From: an uncultured Bacteroidales bacterium | GTDB taxonomy: Bacteria > Bacteroidota > Bacteroidia > Bacteroidales > Paludibacteraceae | Assembly (NCBI GenBank): GCA_900317745.1 | Contig: ONHW01000002.1 | Location: 62,001-126,000, forward strand | Reading direction: 5' to 3' | DNA length: 64,000 bases | Shown: piece after piece, positions 63,154 to 64,000 of the stretch | Layout of the letters: each line of letters begins with the position of its first letter | Numbering within the stretch: the stretch's first letter is position 1 | Made by a program: the position numbers and the translations under genes | Notes under the pieces: generated by a model | The model's database searches: none | Seen by the model: the letters and a program-made list of their open reading frames with translations, nothing else | What the model was told of the DNA's origin: nothing

Positions 63154-63459
63154 TCAGAACTCATAATCCACTGCGGCACGTGCAGTGCGGCACTTGGCGA
63201 TATAGGCTGCTACCTTCAGGTGCTCGGGGTGGTTCTGGTAGGTATCGACGTCCGCCCAGGTGTCGAACTCGCACTCGAGGCAGATGTCGTAGTCGGTTTT
63301 TGTGGCGTTGGGGATATTGATACCGACCTTTTCCGAACGCAGCACAGGCACTTTCTCAAGCAGGGAGAGCAGTCCCTGCTTGATTATCTGTGCGTTTTCG
63401 AGTTTGGTTTTTCCTTCAGCCATATCGGCGAGGCGGAAGAATACAACGTGCTTTACCAT
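63154..63459 (-). CDS. Dabb-family stress-response A/B-barrel protein
   Basis: 101 residues from ATG 63459 (MVKHVVFFRLAD); the longer frame overlaps the peptidase gene. VKHVVFFRL, EKVGINI and FDTWADVDTYQNHPEHLKVAAYI are the Dabb (ferredoxin-like A/B barrel) signature. Members are small dimers, some with enzyme activity and many of unknown role. Its start overlaps the end of the peptidase gene by seven bases, so translation is coupled. Confidence 0.92.
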   Translation of the reverse strand: MVKHVVFFRLADMAEGKTKLENAQIIKQGLLSLLEKVPVLRSEKVGINIPNATKTDYDICLECEFDTWADVDTYQNHPEHLKVAAYIAKCRTARAAVDYEF

Positions 63460-64000
63460 ATATGTACGCGGTTTTCGGGTGCGACGTATAGAGGGCTCTC
63501 CTCGGTAACGTTCCATGCCTCGTACCAGGCGGCGATGTGCGGCAGTGCTCCGTTGACACGCCAGCGGCCGAGGGAGTGCGGGTCAGACTTCGTGCGGTTG
63601 AGGATCTCCTCGGGACGGATGTTTCCTGCCCATACATTGGCATACGCGAGGAAGAACCGTTGCTCGGGCGTGAAGCCGTCCACCGTGCCGAGACGTTCGG
63701 CTTCGGGTTTGGAAGCCTCGTTGTTCTTGAACGCCTGGAAGGATATCTGCAGTCCGCCGTGGTCGGCAATGTTCTCACCGAGTGTGAAAGCACCGTTGGC
63801 GTGTACGCCGGGAGCAACCTCTATGCCGTTGAAGTAGTTCTCCATAACTTTGGTGCGTGCGTCGAACTTGGCTTTATCTTCTTCGGTCCACCAATTGAGC
63901 ATATTGCCGTCCTTATCGAAGAGACAGCCCTGGTCGTCGAAGCCGTGAGTCATTTCGTGACCGATCACTACACCGATAGCACCGTAGTTGAACGCGTCGT
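63453..64000 (-). CDS. pepO: M13-family zinc metallopeptidase (5' truncated)
   Basis: Only the C-terminal 182 or so residues are present; the frame is open to the right edge (..DAFNYGAIGVVIGHEMTHGFDDQG). The zinc motif HEMTH and GENIADHGGL (third ligand and catalytic Asp) of neprilysin/PepO-type peptidases are intact, as is the typical ending. The apparent start at 63968 is an internal GTG, not a real start. Probably a periplasmic or surface oligopeptidase; the signal sequence lies outside the window. Confidence 0.93.
   Translation of the reverse strand, partial: DAFNYGAIGVVIGHEMTHGFDDQGCLFDKDGNMLNWWTEEDKAKFDARTKVMENYFNGIEVAPGVHANGAFTLGENIADHGGLQISFQAFKNNEASKPEAERLGTVDGFTPEQRFFLAYANVWAGNIRPEEILNRTKSDPHSLGRWRVNGALPHIAAWYEAWNVTEESPLYVAPENRVHIW

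Overview
The window reads as chromosomal DNA of a gut-type Bacteroidales (Bacteroidota), probably an uncultured lineage. Evidence: a SusC/SusD pair; promoters of the TTTG-N20-TAnnTTTG type; a 288-residue housekeeping sigma factor lacking region 1.1; an Mpi-family serine recombinase; LuxR-ended TPR proteins; a radical SAM enzyme with its Bacteroidales-specific partner lipoprotein; and many lipoproteins. There is one tRNA gene, no rRNA, no CRISPR array and no insertion sequence.

Layout. 1-6.4 kb (+): three secreted proteins with related short C-terminal tails (a metallophosphoesterase cut by the left edge, a beta-helix protein, a carbohydrate-binding-like protein). 6.6-22.2 kb: a DeoR-type regulator divergent from a polysaccharide-utilisation-like locus (amidohydrolase lipoprotein, GH36 alpha-galactosidase, SusC, SusD, Big2 surface lipoprotein, DUF4874/DUF4832 lipoprotein, GH31 enzyme, DMT transporter, beta-propeller lipoprotein). 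The two glycosidases suggest alpha-galactosides as substrate (inference). 22.2-27.3 kb (-): nuclease/SGNH fusion, MgtC, ComM-like ATPase, PhoH, HsdR_N-like protein. 27.3-34.7 kb (-): glnS, lpxA, lpxC, lpxD, an HD hydrolase, rpoD, tRNA-Arg(UCU), thioredoxin. 35.2-43 kb (-): tcdA, rodA, mrdA, mreD, mreC, mreB, HIT protein, greA and a 57-residue protein behind a leader with a terminator. 43.3-54.5 kb (-): miaB, AraC regulator, acyltransferase overlapping an Mpi-type recombinase, kdsD, kdsA, an unknown coiled-coil protein, LOG, flotillin, gyrB. 54.6-63.1 kb (-): radical SAM maturase, serpin, several lipoproteins including the radical SAM-associated one, an outer-membrane barrel, a WG-repeat lipoprotein and a TPR/LuxR regulator. 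The right edge cuts an M13 peptidase.

The lpx and kds genes together make Kdo-lipid A precursors, the mre/mrd genes run rod-shape wall synthesis, and the 7-22 kb block binds, imports and cuts a glycan.

The most unusual feature is a population of short tandem arrays. At least fourteen have 7-bp units and five have 11-bp units, of several unrelated sequences; there are also dispersed elements of about 23 and 31 bp. Most sit at gene boundaries, often touching a start codon. Copies also lie in frame inside conserved genes (mreC, miaB, comM, glnS, tcdA, the GH36 gene, a signal peptide). The same unit, with the same flank, recurs in unrelated places, so these behave like spreading elements. A second system worth attention is the dispersed radical SAM/lipoprotein locus, whose two lipoprotein transcription units share a duplicated promoter block of about 140 bp.
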